Part shown: in pieces, positions 33,848-33,961 of the stretch
Position numbering within the stretch: position 1 is the first letter of the stretch
How the letters are laid out: each line of letters begins with the position of its first letter
From: Rhodothermales bacterium
GTDB lineage: Bacteria > Bacteroidota > Rhodothermia > Rhodothermales > JABDKH01
NCBI GenBank assembly: GCA_028284545.1
Contig: JANQRN010000225.1
Location: forward strand, 1 to 33,961
Reading direction: 5' to 3'
Length of the DNA stretch: 33,961 nt
Made by a program: the position numbers and the translations under genes
Notes under the pieces: model-generated
What the model was told of the DNA's origin: nothing
Database searches by the model: none
Seen by the model: the letters and a program-made list of their open reading frames with translations, nothing else

Positions 33848-33961
33848 ATGATGTTTTCGAGACCACAGTCAGCGAAATACACCGCACTCGCGACGGCCGT
33901 ACTCGCAACGTGGGCTCGCGTCGAGCCAGCCGGGCCAACATCAACTGGTCACTCCGGTTGT
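33848..33961 (+). CDS. Start of a possible secreted protein (partial, runs off the window)
   Basis: ATG 33848 (or ATG 33851) opens a frame that stays open to the window edge for 38 codons: MMFSRPQSAKYTALATAV, then LATWARVEPAGPTST. A basic start plus an alanine-rich hydrophobic stretch could be a signal peptide. It begins 4 bases after the DUF819 stop, consistent with an operon. Too little is visible to name it, and a chance frame is possible. Confidence 0.4.
   Translation, partial: MMFSRPQSAKYTALATAVLATWARVEPAGPTSTGHSGC

Overview
The window looks like a chromosomal segment of a GC-rich member of the Bacteroidota sensu lato, most plausibly the Rhodothermales/Salinibacter branch. Seen in the sequence: three proteins end in type IX secretion (T9SS) sorting domains of the PxPNPxxxxxx...LPxGVYxVR...LVR kind. 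There is a full hybrid two-component sensor/regulator of the Bacteroidota type, a CruF-type carotenoid hydratase, and several genes whose starts lack a clear Shine-Dalgarno. The taxonomic call is inference; there is no rRNA gene to confirm it.

Left part (1-13,700, mostly + strand). The window opens in the last codons of a T9SS cargo protein, then a terminator and a composite hairpin element. Next come a GmhA-like SIS phosphosugar protein overlapping a ROK sugar kinase, a class I PPK2 with a lysine-rich tail, and a two-domain VOC protein. A secreted NTF2-fold protein, a secreted serine beta-lactamase-like hydrolase and a cytosolic SnoaL-like protein follow, the hydrolase running opposite to its two neighbours. 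A 339-base, strongly structured non-coding stretch leads to a class II (B12-dependent) ribonucleotide reductase whose stop overlaps the start of a histone-deacetylase-family enzyme. A large secreted BNR/Asp-box propeller protein ends this part.

Middle part (13,700-31,400, all - strand). In transcription order: a lone MacB/FtsX-type ABC permease; a 1267-residue T9SS surface protein with DUF7619 and an unusual helical insert; a 1343-residue hybrid sensor kinase/response regulator/AraC protein starting 34 bases later; an FG-GAP/VCBS lipoprotein 50 bases further; a 1554-residue T9SS protein made of a seven-repeat FG-GAP propeller plus a beta-helix; and cruF. The close spacing of surface protein, hybrid regulator and FG-GAP lipoprotein suggests one transcription unit. 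No SusC/SusD pair or glycoside hydrolase is present, so this is not a standard polysaccharide utilization locus.

Right part (31,400-33,961). A previously untracked 51-codon ORF with a CxxC motif, a DUF2867 protein flanked on both sides by unrelated heptanucleotide tandem repeats, a divergently transcribed DUF819 membrane protein, and the probable start of a further gene running off the edge.

I found no IS element, phage gene, tRNA, rRNA or CRISPR array. The most interesting unexplained signals are the structured nrdJ leader, the hairpin element before the SIS gene, the two heptamer repeat tracts around DUF2867, the hybrid-regulator surface-protein cluster, and the small CxxC protein.
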